DNA from: Oceanobacillus sojae
GTDB lineage: Bacteria > Bacillota > Bacilli > Bacillales > Amphibacillaceae
Assembly (NCBI RefSeq): GCF_900162665.1
Contig: NZ_LT727809.1
Location: 1-64,000, forward strand
Length of the DNA: 64,000 nt
Direction of reading: 5' to 3'
The position numbers and the translations under genes are program-made. The notes under the pieces are model-generated. The model had not been told where the DNA came from and did not search any database. It worked only from the letters and a program-made list of their open reading frames with translations. Numbering within the stretch: the stretch's first letter is position 1; every line of letters starts with the position of its first letter. Below are positions 35,391-44,732 of this stretch, one piece after another.

Positions 35391-37339
35391 TACTTAGCAC
35401 CTCCAAATTTCTTTTCCGTTTCTTCAATTTCTTCTTTGTGAATGTGATGCCCGTCATCCTTTTCAAAGGAACGATACAGCAGACAGCCAATAATTCCGGC
35501 GAATGCAATGATTACTCCAACCCATACGTGGAATATAAAGCAAAAGGCAAAGACAAAGAAGATACCGGCAAAAATAATGGACCAGCCGCTGTTATTCGGC
35601 ATATGAATGTCCTTAATTCCGCCTTTGAATAAGTCATGACCGTTCTTCTTATAATCCCAGAATGCTTCACTTGAATTAACGTTTGGTGTAATAGCAAAGT
35701 TATATTCCGGAACCGGATTATGAGTTGCCCATTCAAGAGAACGTGCATTCCAAGGATCGTCACCGACATTTCTTGGCGCATATCGGAAGCTGTAATAAAC
35801 GTTATAAACGATCAATACGAACCCGATTGCTAAGAGTAACGCTCCGAAGAAGGATACCATACTTAATGGCCCAAATCCAGATGCTTCTGAATAAGTGTAC
35901 ATTCTTCGTGCCTGTCCGTTTAAACCAGTAATGTACATTGGGAAGAAGGATAGACAGAATCCAATAACAATATTCCAGAATGCCCATTTACCAATACGTT
36001 CATTTAATAAGAAACCAAACATTTTAGGCCAGTAATAAATGAGACCGGCAATCATCGCGAATACTACACCAGGGATGATTACATTATGAAAGTGAGCTAC
36101 TAAGAACATGGTATTGTGATACTGGTAATCAGCACTTGCGATTGCAAGCATAACACCAGTTACTCCCCCGATGGTAAACAGCGGAATAAATGCTACAGAA
36201 TACATCATTGGCGTCGTAAATCGTATTTTTCCTTTCCACATCGTCAGGAGCCAGTTAAATATCTTAATTCCCGTCGGAACAGCAATCGCCATGGTTGTAA
36301 TGGAGAAGATACTGTTTGCAACTGCTCCTTGTCCCATAGTGAAGAAGTGGTGAACCCATACCATAAAGGATAGCAAGGAAATAATAACCATCGACGCGAC
36401 CATCGATTTATAACCATATAAATTACGCTGTGAGAATGTAGCGATAATTTGTGAGTAAATCCCGAATGCTGGAAGTATCAGAATATATACCTCAGGGTGT
36501 CCCCAGATCCAGAACAGGTTCGCCCACATCATATCCATACCGCCATCTCCTGTTGTAAAGAAGTTGGTAAAGAATTGGCGGTCCAGTGTTCCCATTAATA
36601 AAGCAATTGTTAATACAGGGAACGCGAACACGATAATAAGGTTTGTAATTAATGCAGACCAGGTAAACATCGGCATTTTCATTAATGTCATACCAGGTGC
36701 ACGCATTTTCATAATTGTAGCGATAAAGTTAATCCCCGTCATCAAGGTTCCGATCCCGGAAATTTGCAGCGCCCAGTTATAGTAGTTAACCCCAACATGT
36801 TCACTGAAGTCTGTTCCTGCCAGCGGATAATAGTTTGTCCAGCCGGCATCCGGAGATCCTCCGATTACGAAGGAAAGGTTAAACAGCATTGCCCCGGCAA
36901 AATATAACCAGAAGCTGAGTGCGTTCAAACGAGGGAAGGCAACATCTCTCGCTCCAATTTGCAGTGGAACAACGAAGTTCATCATACCGATAATGAATGC
37001 CATTGCCATGAAGAAAATCATAACAACACCATGTGTCGTGAAAACTTCGTTATAGTGCTGTGCGTCTAAGAAACTGTTATCAGGAACAGCTGTCTGCAGC
37101 CGCATCATAACAGCATCAGCGCCGCCTCGGAAAAGCATCAGCAATGCTGAAATAATATACATAATTCCGATACGTTTGTGATCAACCGTTGTTAACCACT
37201 CACTCCAAAGATAACCCCATTTTTTAAAGTAGGTAACACCGAAGACAATCGCTATACTTACAAGTCCAATTGCAACAATGGACGCATAAAGCATTGGATC
37301 ATCATGGGGTGGAATCGTAAATCTATCAAAAAAATCCAT
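35390..37339 (-). CDS. qoxB: Cytochrome aa3 quinol oxidase subunit I
   Basis: This 649-residue protein is the catalytic subunit of the proton-pumping quinol oxidase; it holds heme a and the heme a3-CuB site where O2 is reduced. Ligand motifs are visible: EVFTTHGVVMIFFMAMAF near residues 101-118 (heme a His), WGHPEVYILILPAFG near 279-293 (CuB His cross-linked to Tyr), VWVHHFFTMG near 329-338 (two CuB His) and LVAHFHNVIIPG near 413-424. About 15 hydrophobic segments are present, as in QoxB. It lies between qoxA and qoxC. Confidence 0.96.
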   Translation of the reverse strand: MDFFDRFTIPPHDDPMLYASIVAIGLVSIAIVFGVTYFKKWGYLWSEWLTTVDHKRIGIMYIISALLMLFRGGADAVMMRLQTAVPDNSFLDAQHYNEVFTTHGVVMIFFMAMAFIIGMMNFVVPLQIGARDVAFPRLNALSFWLYFAGAMLFNLSFVIGGSPDAGWTNYYPLAGTDFSEHVGVNYYNWALQISGIGTLMTGINFIATIMKMRAPGMTLMKMPMFTWSALITNLIIVFAFPVLTIALLMGTLDRQFFTNFFTTGDGGMDMMWANLFWIWGHPEVYILILPAFGIYSQIIATFSQRNLYGYKSMVASMVIISLLSFMVWVHHFFTMGQGAVANSIFSITTMAIAVPTGIKIFNWLLTMWKGKIRFTTPMMYSVAFIPLFTIGGVTGVMLAIASADYQYHNTMFLVAHFHNVIIPGVVFAMIAGLIYYWPKMFGFLLNERIGKWAFWNIVIGFCLSFFPMYITGLNGQARRMYTYSEASGFGPLSMVSFFGALLLAIGFVLIVYNVYYSFRYAPRNVGDDPWNARSLEWATHNPVPEYNFAITPNVNSSEAFWDYKKNGHDLFKGGIKDIHMPNNSGWSIIFAGIFFVFAFCFIFHVWVGVIIAFAGIIGCLLYRSFEKDDGHHIHKEEIEETEKKFGGAK

Positions 37340-37416
37340 TATGATAAAACTCCTTTCTAGAGCTTAGAAATATTCAGGTACATTCGAGGAATGTACTGCT
37401 TAGTCAAATGAATGAC

Positions 37417-38307
37417 TTAATGATGGTGATGTCCGCCGTCCTCTTCTGAATCCGGGGAACCTCCGTGATTATGAGGACTGTTTTCTCCTTCAGGCGCAGG
37501 TTTGAAATCCAGATGCGTCCCTGTGAAAGTCATTTGTCCTAAATGTCCAGGCTCTAATAATTCTTCAAATTTTTCTTCTGTAAGCGGATCGGCAGTATTA
37601 TGAATATCTTCGACCCAAGAATCAAATTCACTTGGAGGAAGTGCAGTTACTGTAAATTCATTCTCTGCAAAACCTTCTCCATTAAAGTTAGAGTTTCTTC
37701 CCATATATTCTCCAGGCTCTTCTGCGACAACATTCATGTAGTTTGTCATATCAGCCATTGCATATTTCTGCCCTGCAAGCTGCGGAATCCAGAAGCTTGA
37801 AATCGTGCCATGAGAATATAAACGGAATTCCACATTTTGATTTGTTGGTATGAAAACATAATTTACTGTTTCAATATCCTGCTCCGGATAACTGAAATGC
37901 CATTTCCAGTTAGAAGATGATGCGTAGATAACGACCGGCTCATCTTCAGAATACCCTTCTGGAGGACTTTCCACTTGATGTGTTGAAATAGTGGAGACAA
38001 CAGATAAAAAAGCAACAATTAAAATTGGAATCGTGACGATAATCCCTTCCACATATTTATTACCTTCAATATGCGGAGGTTCATAATCGGGATCTTGTTT
38101 TGATGCTCTATATTTAAATAAAATAACTGTTAGCATTACTAGGACAACAACTACAATGAAAGACATTGTAATGATGGATAACCAAATCACATTTGCAGTT
38201 GTCTCTGCCTGGGGACCCTTTGGATTAAGTACGAGTAATGGTTCACAGCCTGCCAGTAACCCGGCAATACCTGTTAAAATTGCTAAATAGGCCCACTTTA
38301 ACTTCAT
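37417..38307 (-). CDS. qoxA: Cytochrome aa3 quinol oxidase subunit II
   Basis: This 296-residue lipoprotein-like subunit has an N-terminal signal with a lipobox (GIAGLLAGC, Cys at 21), a second membrane helix (about 40-65) and a periplasmic cupredoxin domain. The CuA ligand Cys-x-x-x-Cys motif is absent, as expected for a quinol oxidase rather than a cytochrome c oxidase. The C-terminus is rich in His and acidic residues and ends in four His. The gene leads the qoxABCD operon; 77 bases separate it from qoxB. Confidence 0.94.
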   Translation of the reverse strand: MKLKWAYLAILTGIAGLLAGCEPLLVLNPKGPQAETTANVIWLSIITMSFIVVVVLVMLTVILFKYRASKQDPDYEPPHIEGNKYVEGIIVTIPILIVAFLSVVSTISTHQVESPPEGYSEDEPVVIYASSSNWKWHFSYPEQDIETVNYVFIPTNQNVEFRLYSHGTISSFWIPQLAGQKYAMADMTNYMNVVAEEPGEYMGRNSNFNGEGFAENEFTVTALPPSEFDSWVEDIHNTADPLTEEKFEELLEPGHLGQMTFTGTHLDFKPAPEGENSPHNHGGSPDSEEDGGHHHH

Positions 38308-38764
38308 GTTAATACCCCTTCCCTTGATTGTGTATAAGATTGTCTGTTTTTATTAAAAGGTTGTTCAAAGAAAACCGAAAAAATGTTCTATCGATTATTG
38401 AACACACAATTAATTTAGTATAACTCTATAGCAGACATAATATTAATACTGATGTAAAGAAATTACAAGACATTGAGAAACACTTCACAAAATGTTCATG
38501 AAAACTTCTACATATTTTTGAAAAGTGTCTAAAAATGTCGAAAAAAACTTGACAATAATAAAAAATGGTAGTATGGGATTTCCGACAGTCTGTTGGAAAG
38601 TTCGGACGAGTAAAATATAATTCATGATAATAAAAAATCTTGGATGAAGGATTCCATTTATTATTTTGTTATTATTAAAGAAGCATGAAAAAATATCCGT
38701 ATAAAAAAATGCGCAAAAAGGTTTAAAATGGAATATGATATAATGACATGAAGGGGGAGTCAGT
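38308..38764. other. 457-bp divergent regulatory region between qoxA and the YkuI-like gene
   Basis: This AT-rich stretch must hold promoters for both directions. On the plus strand, TTGACA at 38549-38554 and, nearer the gene, TGATATAAT at 38736-38744 (an extended -10) are the best signals. An inverted pair TGTTC...GAACA lies at 38384-38404. I see no gene. Confidence 0.4.
38736..38744 (+). promoter_or_regulatory. Extended -10 promoter of the YkuI-like gene
   Basis: TGATATAAT gives TG-N-TATAAT, a perfect extended -10. The start codon lies about 20 bases downstream. No good -35 is present 16-18 bases upstream, which extended -10 promoters tolerate. Confidence 0.45.
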
Positions 38765-39979
38765 ATGGATCCACTAGATATTTTAATCGATTTAGAACAA
38801 TTACTTCCTTATTATAAGCCGATTATTCGTGCAGATAAGCAGTTAATCAGCGGCTATGAAGTAATTGCTTATTTTTTAGATGAAAATGGCAGAAAGCAGC
38901 GTTTGGATTGGCTCTTCGATGATACTTCTATTCCAGATGAATTTCGTCTGGAAGTTAATCAATACATTCATCAAAAAGCGATTGAAAAGAAATTACAGGA
39001 AAATTATTCAGGATACCTTTCTTTTTATTATGATGTGGAATTACTCGTTCGTGATAATGGAGAAACCTTTATTAATTTATTACATGACTATCAGGAAAAA
39101 GGATTAGATCTGAATAAAATTATTCTGGAAATTAAAGATATTTCTCTGACCGATAATATGGACCAGCTAAATCATATCATTAAATATTTAAAAACTCTAG
39201 GAGTAAAAATCAGTATTGAATTAGCTTACCCGAACGGCAGTTTAAATCAATTAGCTGTTTTACATCCTTCTTTTATAAAAGTAGACACATCTTTTTTAAA
39301 GGATGATCTGCTGCCGCATTTATATAAGGATGTTTATTTCGGTGTATCAATGCTATCCAGAAAAATTGGTGCATCTCTATTATTTAAAGGGATACGTTCT
39401 TACAATCAATTGAACTTTGCCTGGAAAAGCGGGGGAGAATATTATCAGGGAAGTTACCTGACTAACCCGCAGCAGGATTTTATTGACGAAGATTGCTGTA
39501 AAAGTGAATTAACCGAGTACTTTAGTGAATTCGTGACTTATGAGCAGCAGAAGGCAAAAGCGCAATTTGAATTATTAGATTTAGTTCATGGAACCATTAA
39601 CGGTCTTTTAACACAGATGAAACCAGGGAATGATGATGCCTGGTTATTAAAGCTTGCCAAAGGCTGTGAAGAATTTGTATTTCGTATATATATCTGTAAC
39701 AGTGTTGGCTTACAAGTATCAGCAAACGTAGAAAAGGATAATCAGGGGAATTGGATATTATTACAAGAGGGAATACATAAAAATTGGAGCTGGCGTCCGT
39801 ATTTTTTCGAAAATATTATGCGGATGAATATAGAGAAAAAAGGAATTTTATCTGATTTATATACAGATATTGAGCGTTCAGAGCTAATTAGAACTTATGC
39901 TTATCCACTATCTCAGCAGCGCTATATATTTTTTGATATTCCATATAGTTATTTGATCGAAAAAGAAGGACTGTTATAA
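38765..39979 (+). CDS. ykuI: YkuI-like protein with degenerate EAL domain and PAS-like C-terminus
   Basis: This 404-residue protein aligns by eye with B. subtilis YkuI along its whole length: N-terminal DPLDILIDLEQLLPYYKPI, an EAL-like barrel (about 20-250) and a PAS-like C-terminal half containing KNWSWRPYFFENIMRMN. EAL proteins hydrolyse cyclic di-GMP. Here the first signature is YEVIAY (Glu kept), but the LEIxE position reads LEIKD, and the metal-binding VDN/DD segment reads SIELAYP without Asp; the later IKVDT Asp is kept. Catalysis is therefore unlikely and a c-di-GMP sensor role is possible. GGGGGAG precedes the ATG. Confidence 0.82.
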   Translation: MDPLDILIDLEQLLPYYKPIIRADKQLISGYEVIAYFLDENGRKQRLDWLFDDTSIPDEFRLEVNQYIHQKAIEKKLQENYSGYLSFYYDVELLVRDNGETFINLLHDYQEKGLDLNKIILEIKDISLTDNMDQLNHIIKYLKTLGVKISIELAYPNGSLNQLAVLHPSFIKVDTSFLKDDLLPHLYKDVYFGVSMLSRKIGASLLFKGIRSYNQLNFAWKSGGEYYQGSYLTNPQQDFIDEDCCKSELTEYFSEFVTYEQQKAKAQFELLDLVHGTINGLLTQMKPGNDDAWLLKLAKGCEEFVFRIYICNSVGLQVSANVEKDNQGNWILLQEGIHKNWSWRPYFFENIMRMNIEKKGILSDLYTDIERSELIRTYAYPLSQQRYIFFDIPYSYLIEKEGLL

Positions 39980-40031
39980 AAGGTATAAAAATCAAATTGG
40001 AAGAATGTTTGATTCGTCGGGAGGGTTCAAA

Positions 40032-41198
40032 ATGAAATTAATTCACACAGCAGATTGGCATTTAGGGAAGCTGGTTCAAGGCGTATATATGACGGAAGAT
40101 CAGGCGTTTATCCTGGATCAATTTGTTGAGATGGTTGAAAAAGAAAGTCCAGATGCTGTTATTATTGCAGGAGATTTATATGATCGAGCTGTGCCTCCTG
40201 TAGAAGCAGTTGATTTATTAGATAGAACATTGGACAGGATTATTAATCAATTAGATATACCTGTCTTAGCAATTGCAGGCAATCATGACAGTCCCGGCAG
40301 ACTTCATTTTGGCAGCCGTCTGATGAAGGAAAAGGGCTACCATATTATTGGACAGTTGTCGGAAAATCTAAAACCGGTTATTCTTTCAGATGAATTTGGA
40401 GAAGTTCATTTTCATCTTATTCCGTATGCAGATCCAAGTGTGGTGAAAGCTTTGTTTCAAGAAGAGGATATCCGCAATCATCAGGATGCAAATGCTTTTT
40501 TAGTTAACCGGATAAAAGAAGATATGGATAAAGCAGCACGTCATGTTTTTGTTGGACATGCTTTTGTAACTCCTTTTGGAGAGACAGAGGAAAATACAAG
40601 TGATTCAGAACGTCCATTGTCTATCGGCGGAGCAGAACATGTGGATGCTCATCTATTTAAAGATTTCCATTATACGGCTCTGGGGCATCTTCACCAGGCT
40701 CATCATGTACTGGAAGAAAAAATCCGCTACTCCGGATCAATACTGAAATATTCCTTATCAGAGGAGCATCATCAAAAAGGATATTTAGTAGTGGAACTGG
40801 ATGAAAAAGGAGATATTCAGGCGGAGAAGAAGCTCCTTATTCCTAAACGGGAAATCCGTTCGTTGAAAATGAAAATGGAGGATATTTATAAACAGCCGCG
40901 AAGTGAAGATTATGTATTTGTACAATTGCTGGATGAAATGCCGATATTATCACCAATGGAAAAGGTACGTTCTATCTTTCCAAATGCTATGCATGTCGAA
41001 AGAATCAGAACAACAATAGGTGCGAATAATCAAACAGCGGATCAGGCTCCTAAGACGAGTTTGAGTGAGATGGAATTATTTGATTCATTTTACCGGGAAG
41101 TAACGGAGAAGGAAGCAACAGAAGAAATTAATCAGATAATGAATGAATTATTTCAAGAAATTCAGGATGCAGCCAGTGAACGGAAAGCATCCAGATAA
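40032..41198 (+). CDS. sbcD: Exonuclease subunit SbcD
   Basis: This 388-residue calcineurin-like phosphoesterase is the nuclease half of SbcCD, which cuts DNA hairpins and processes double-strand breaks. Metal-binding motifs are TADWHLGK at residues 6-13 (Asp8, His10), IIAGDLYDRA near 44-53 and AGNHDSPGRLHFG near 82-94, then VGHAFV and LGHLHQAHHV. GGGAGG is seven bases before ATG 40032. sbcC starts 17 bases after its stop. Confidence 0.94.
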   Translation: MKLIHTADWHLGKLVQGVYMTEDQAFILDQFVEMVEKESPDAVIIAGDLYDRAVPPVEAVDLLDRTLDRIINQLDIPVLAIAGNHDSPGRLHFGSRLMKEKGYHIIGQLSENLKPVILSDEFGEVHFHLIPYADPSVVKALFQEEDIRNHQDANAFLVNRIKEDMDKAARHVFVGHAFVTPFGETEENTSDSERPLSIGGAEHVDAHLFKDFHYTALGHLHQAHHVLEEKIRYSGSILKYSLSEEHHQKGYLVVELDEKGDIQAEKKLLIPKREIRSLKMKMEDIYKQPRSEDYVFVQLLDEMPILSPMEKVRSIFPNAMHVERIRTTIGANNQTADQAPKTSLSEMELFDSFYREVTEKEATEEINQIMNELFQEIQDAASERKASR

Positions 41199-41215
41199 AA
41201 GCAGGTGAAAAGAGA

Positions 41216-44200
41216 ATGCGGCCATTACAACTAACATTAAATGCTTTTGGACCTTATAAGGAAAAAGAAATCATTGATTTTGAAGAGCTCCAGGGAAATA
41301 CACTTTTTGTGATTTCAGGAAAAACGGGGGCAGGAAAGACCACGTTATTTGACGGAATAGCTTTTGCATTATATGGGAAAGCCAGCGGATCCGACCGTGA
41401 AGATCAACGCATGCTGCGCAGTGACTTTGCAGATGAAGATATACATACATCGGCTGAGCTTGTTTTTCAAATAAAGGATAAAACATACCGTATTTTTCGT
41501 CAGCTCGGTCATGTGAAGAATGGTAATAAGAGCAAAACAGGCGATAAATGTGAATTTTACGAAGTGCGTGAAGAAGGGGAAGTACCTTGTGTAGACAGGC
41601 AGATAGTAAGTGAAATTGATCAGAGAATAGAAGATATTATCGGCCTGACACCAGATCAATTTAAACAAATTGTGATGCTGCCACAAGGGGAATTTCGTAA
41701 ATTGCTTACTTCCGGAACAGAAAACAAAGAAGAAATCTTAAGGCGTTTGTTCAAAACAGAGCATTATAAATATATGAATGACCTGCTTAAAGAGAAGAAA
41801 GCAAAATTAGAGCAGGAAAATCAGCGTATTTTAAACCGGATGGAACAGCTGCGTGCACAAATTTTCTCTTTGGAGCTTGCAGATGATTCTGATATTCATG
41901 AATTGGCAAGCAGGGAGCATGTTAATACAAGACAGATTATTGAAGCTTTAGAGTCAGAGCTGACAAAGAATGAAGAAGCGATAAAAAAAGCAGACGCTTA
42001 TTATAAAGAAGCGGTAAAACAGCAGGAGTTTGCACAAAATCAATTATTCCAGGTGAAACAGATTAATGAGCACTTTTCAGAATTAGAAACATATCAGAAA
42101 AATCTCACAGCATGGAAAGATCAAGCGCAAGAAATGACTGCCTTAAAAGAAGGGTTATCTGCTGCTGAACAGGCGAAATTAATTATACCTTATGAGCAAC
42201 AGCGAAATGAAGCAAGAAAGGAGTTTCAGGAAGGTAACCAGGCGTTGCAAATGCTGGAAGCAAAACAAAATGAAATGGAAAAACAAAAGCAGCAGGCAGA
42301 AGATAACTTTAAAAAGGAACAGGAAAATGCCGGAGAGCGTGAAAAAGTCTCGATAGAAGTAAACCGCTTAGAAGGATTTTTGCCCGTTGTAAAAGAATTA
42401 GAAGCAAAGAAACAGGAGATTCACAATCTGGCAGGACATTTAGAGGAAGACAAGAAGCAGCTGGAAAAACTAACAGCGTTCCGCAAAGTACGAAGTCAAC
42501 AAATTGACCGCTTAGAAAAAGAAGAACTGCTATTAGATAAAGATAAAGACAAGCTGGAGGAAGTAAAAGAAGAATTAAGAATACTGCGTGAGCAGGCAAT
42601 GCTGATGAAAAAATATAAAGAAAAAGTAGTGCATATCCAAACAGGGAAGGCTGCTCTGAAGGATAAAGAAGCTGTTTATCTGAAGGAGAAAGAGAGTTAT
42701 AACCGGTTGGAACAAGCCTGGTTTGCTAACCAGGCACATGTATTGGCTGTTCATTTACATGACGGTGAGCCCTGCCCGGTCTGCGGCAGTGTGGATCACC
42801 CTTCCCCGGCAGCAACGAAGGAAGCAGAAGTCAGCAAAGAAGAACTGGAACGGGCGAAAAAGCTAATGGATGAAAAAGAATCTATTTGGCGGGAGCAGAC
42901 GGCAAATATAAGGGCTTATCAAGCTGAAGGAAGAGAATTAGAGCAGGAGCTCGCACAGCATGAATTGGAATTTTCTGATCCGGAACAAAGGTATCAGGAA
43001 ATCGTTGAAAAAGGAAAACAAAAAAAAGCGGAAGAGAGCAGGCTGGAGCAATCTAAAGCCCGCTTATCCAAATGTAAAAAAGAATTAATAAGCATGCGGC
43101 AGGAACAGAAGCAGAGCGAAACAGCTGTTAATGAACAGCAGAACCGGGTCAGTCAGCTTCAATCCGAATATCAAAGTAAGCAGGCTGTTTATCAGCAGCA
43201 GTACATGCAGATTCCGGAAAATTTACGTGTTCTTTCCGATTTAGAAGCAGAGATAAGCGGTTTAAGAACAAAAAAACAACGCCTGGAGCAGCGCTGGATA
43301 GATGTACAGGATACTTACAGAAAAGTACATGAGGCATTTACAAAATGGACTGCTGATGTGCACCATTTGAGAGAAAACCAGACAAAATGGAAACAAAAAA
43401 TGGATGGCTTGGAGAAAACTTTTCAAGAAAAATTAGAGCAGTCCGATTTTACAGAGCAGACATATCAAGAAGCAAAATGGGACGAAGCAGCTTATCAGGC
43501 CGTCAGGCAAAGAATTGCCGATTATGAAAAACAAGGTTATCAGTTAGAAAAACAAATTTCTGAGCTTGAGAAGAAATTAGAAGGAAAGTCAAAACAAGAT
43601 CTGTCCGAAATAGAAGCTGTTTTAGATAATTGGAAACAAAAAACAAAGACCAGTCTGGAACAGCTGCAGCAGCTGCAGCAGGAAAAGAAAGATATGACAT
43701 TCTTTATGACGCAGTTACAGGAATTCGATCTCCAATCTGCGGATGTGGAGAAGAAACGGATGGTAATAACAGATTTATATGATACTTTGCGGGGGCAAAA
43801 TCCCAAAAAGGTATCTTTTGAACGGTATCTGCAGATGGAGTATTTAGAACAAATTATTGAGGCTGCAAATCTGCGTCTGAATGATCTTTCCAATGGGCAA
43901 TTCTATCTGACGAGAAGTGACCGCCAGGAATCACGCGGGAAACAGAGCGGTCTGGGATTAGATGTGTATGATCAATATACAGGACAGACCAGGGATGTAA
44001 AAACATTGTCCGGAGGAGAAAAATTCCATGCTTCCCTTTGCCTCGCACTTGGGATGAGTGATGTCATTCAAAGCTTCCAGGGCAATATTGTTATTCAGAC
44101 AATGTTTATTGACGAAGGCTTTGGATCATTGGACGAAGAATCATTGCGTAAAGCAATTGATGCACTTATTCAGCTGCAGCAGTCCGGAAGAATGATAGGC

Positions 44201-44302
44201 GTCATTTCTCATGTGCAGGAGCTGAAGGATGTATTCCCGGCAGCGATAGAAGTTCATAAAACAAAAGAAGGCTATAGCAAAACAGAAATAATAGTTAAAT
44301 AA
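41216..44302 (+). CDS. sbcC: Exonuclease subunit SbcC (SMC-like ATPase)
   Basis: This 1028-residue Rad50-like protein is the ATPase half of SbcCD. The N-terminal ATPase lobe has GKTGAGKTTL at about residues 35-44 and a Q-loop (QFKQIVMLPQGEF near 152). Two long coiled-coil arms (roughly 180-500 and 545-830) flank the zinc hook EPCPVCGSVDHP near 517-528. The C-terminal lobe has the signature LSGGEKFHASLCLALG near 931 and Walker B MFIDEGFGSLDEE near 962. Length is normal. AGGTGA precedes the ATG. Confidence 0.95.
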   Translation: MRPLQLTLNAFGPYKEKEIIDFEELQGNTLFVISGKTGAGKTTLFDGIAFALYGKASGSDREDQRMLRSDFADEDIHTSAELVFQIKDKTYRIFRQLGHVKNGNKSKTGDKCEFYEVREEGEVPCVDRQIVSEIDQRIEDIIGLTPDQFKQIVMLPQGEFRKLLTSGTENKEEILRRLFKTEHYKYMNDLLKEKKAKLEQENQRILNRMEQLRAQIFSLELADDSDIHELASREHVNTRQIIEALESELTKNEEAIKKADAYYKEAVKQQEFAQNQLFQVKQINEHFSELETYQKNLTAWKDQAQEMTALKEGLSAAEQAKLIIPYEQQRNEARKEFQEGNQALQMLEAKQNEMEKQKQQAEDNFKKEQENAGEREKVSIEVNRLEGFLPVVKELEAKKQEIHNLAGHLEEDKKQLEKLTAFRKVRSQQIDRLEKEELLLDKDKDKLEEVKEELRILREQAMLMKKYKEKVVHIQTGKAALKDKEAVYLKEKESYNRLEQAWFANQAHVLAVHLHDGEPCPVCGSVDHPSPAATKEAEVSKEELERAKKLMDEKESIWREQTANIRAYQAEGRELEQELAQHELEFSDPEQRYQEIVEKGKQKKAEESRLEQSKARLSKCKKELISMRQEQKQSETAVNEQQNRVSQLQSEYQSKQAVYQQQYMQIPENLRVLSDLEAEISGLRTKKQRLEQRWIDVQDTYRKVHEAFTKWTADVHHLRENQTKWKQKMDGLEKTFQEKLEQSDFTEQTYQEAKWDEAAYQAVRQRIADYEKQGYQLEKQISELEKKLEGKSKQDLSEIEAVLDNWKQKTKTSLEQLQQLQQEKKDMTFFMTQLQEFDLQSADVEKKRMVITDLYDTLRGQNPKKVSFERYLQMEYLEQIIEAANLRLNDLSNGQFYLTRSDRQESRGKQSGLGLDVYDQYTGQTRDVKTLSGGEKFHASLCLALGMSDVIQSFQGNIVIQTMFIDEGFGSLDEESLRKAIDALIQLQQSGRMIGVISHVQELKDVFPAAIEVHKTKEGYSKTEIIVK

Positions 44303-44732
44303 CTAGTCTATATTAGTTGAACTAAATAATTCCTCACTGAACTGATATGTGCTCTTGCTCCATTCACACGAATGGAGCAAACGAAGTATTGTCAGGAAAT
44401 AGTGCAAGCATTTGCCTGTCACACGTTTTTGTTACTTTTATAAATTCAACTAATATTTTTATTTAACGATTATAAAGATAAAACACGCTATTTTGTTTGC
44501 TATTTAAACAATCCTTGTATTATCATTTAATTATTGTATTTTTCGACAATATTTGTTTTGGATTGTCGTCTGGATAATTAGGATATATTTTGCAAAGGAA
44601 ATATAAAAAGCTTTTTTGCTAATGTGATTTTTATTGTATCAAGTATAAAAAATCTCGATTTTCTGGAAATAGTAGAATACGTGATTTTCTAAAACAGCCT
44701 TAATTATAGTAAGAAGAAGGGTAGGAATAATA
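44303..44732. other. 430-bp AT-rich spacer with one clear hairpin
   Basis: TGCTCCATTC (44356-44365) and GAATGGAGCA (44370-44379) make a perfect 10-bp stem with a four-base loop, but no T run follows, so it is at best an unusual terminator for sbcC. The remainder is AT-rich with no gene and no sure promoter for mvaS. Confidence 0.45.

Noticed and set aside
44356-44379. Perfect 10-bp hairpin after sbcC as an intrinsic terminator
   Set aside because: No T tract follows on either strand; listed only as a feature of the spacer.
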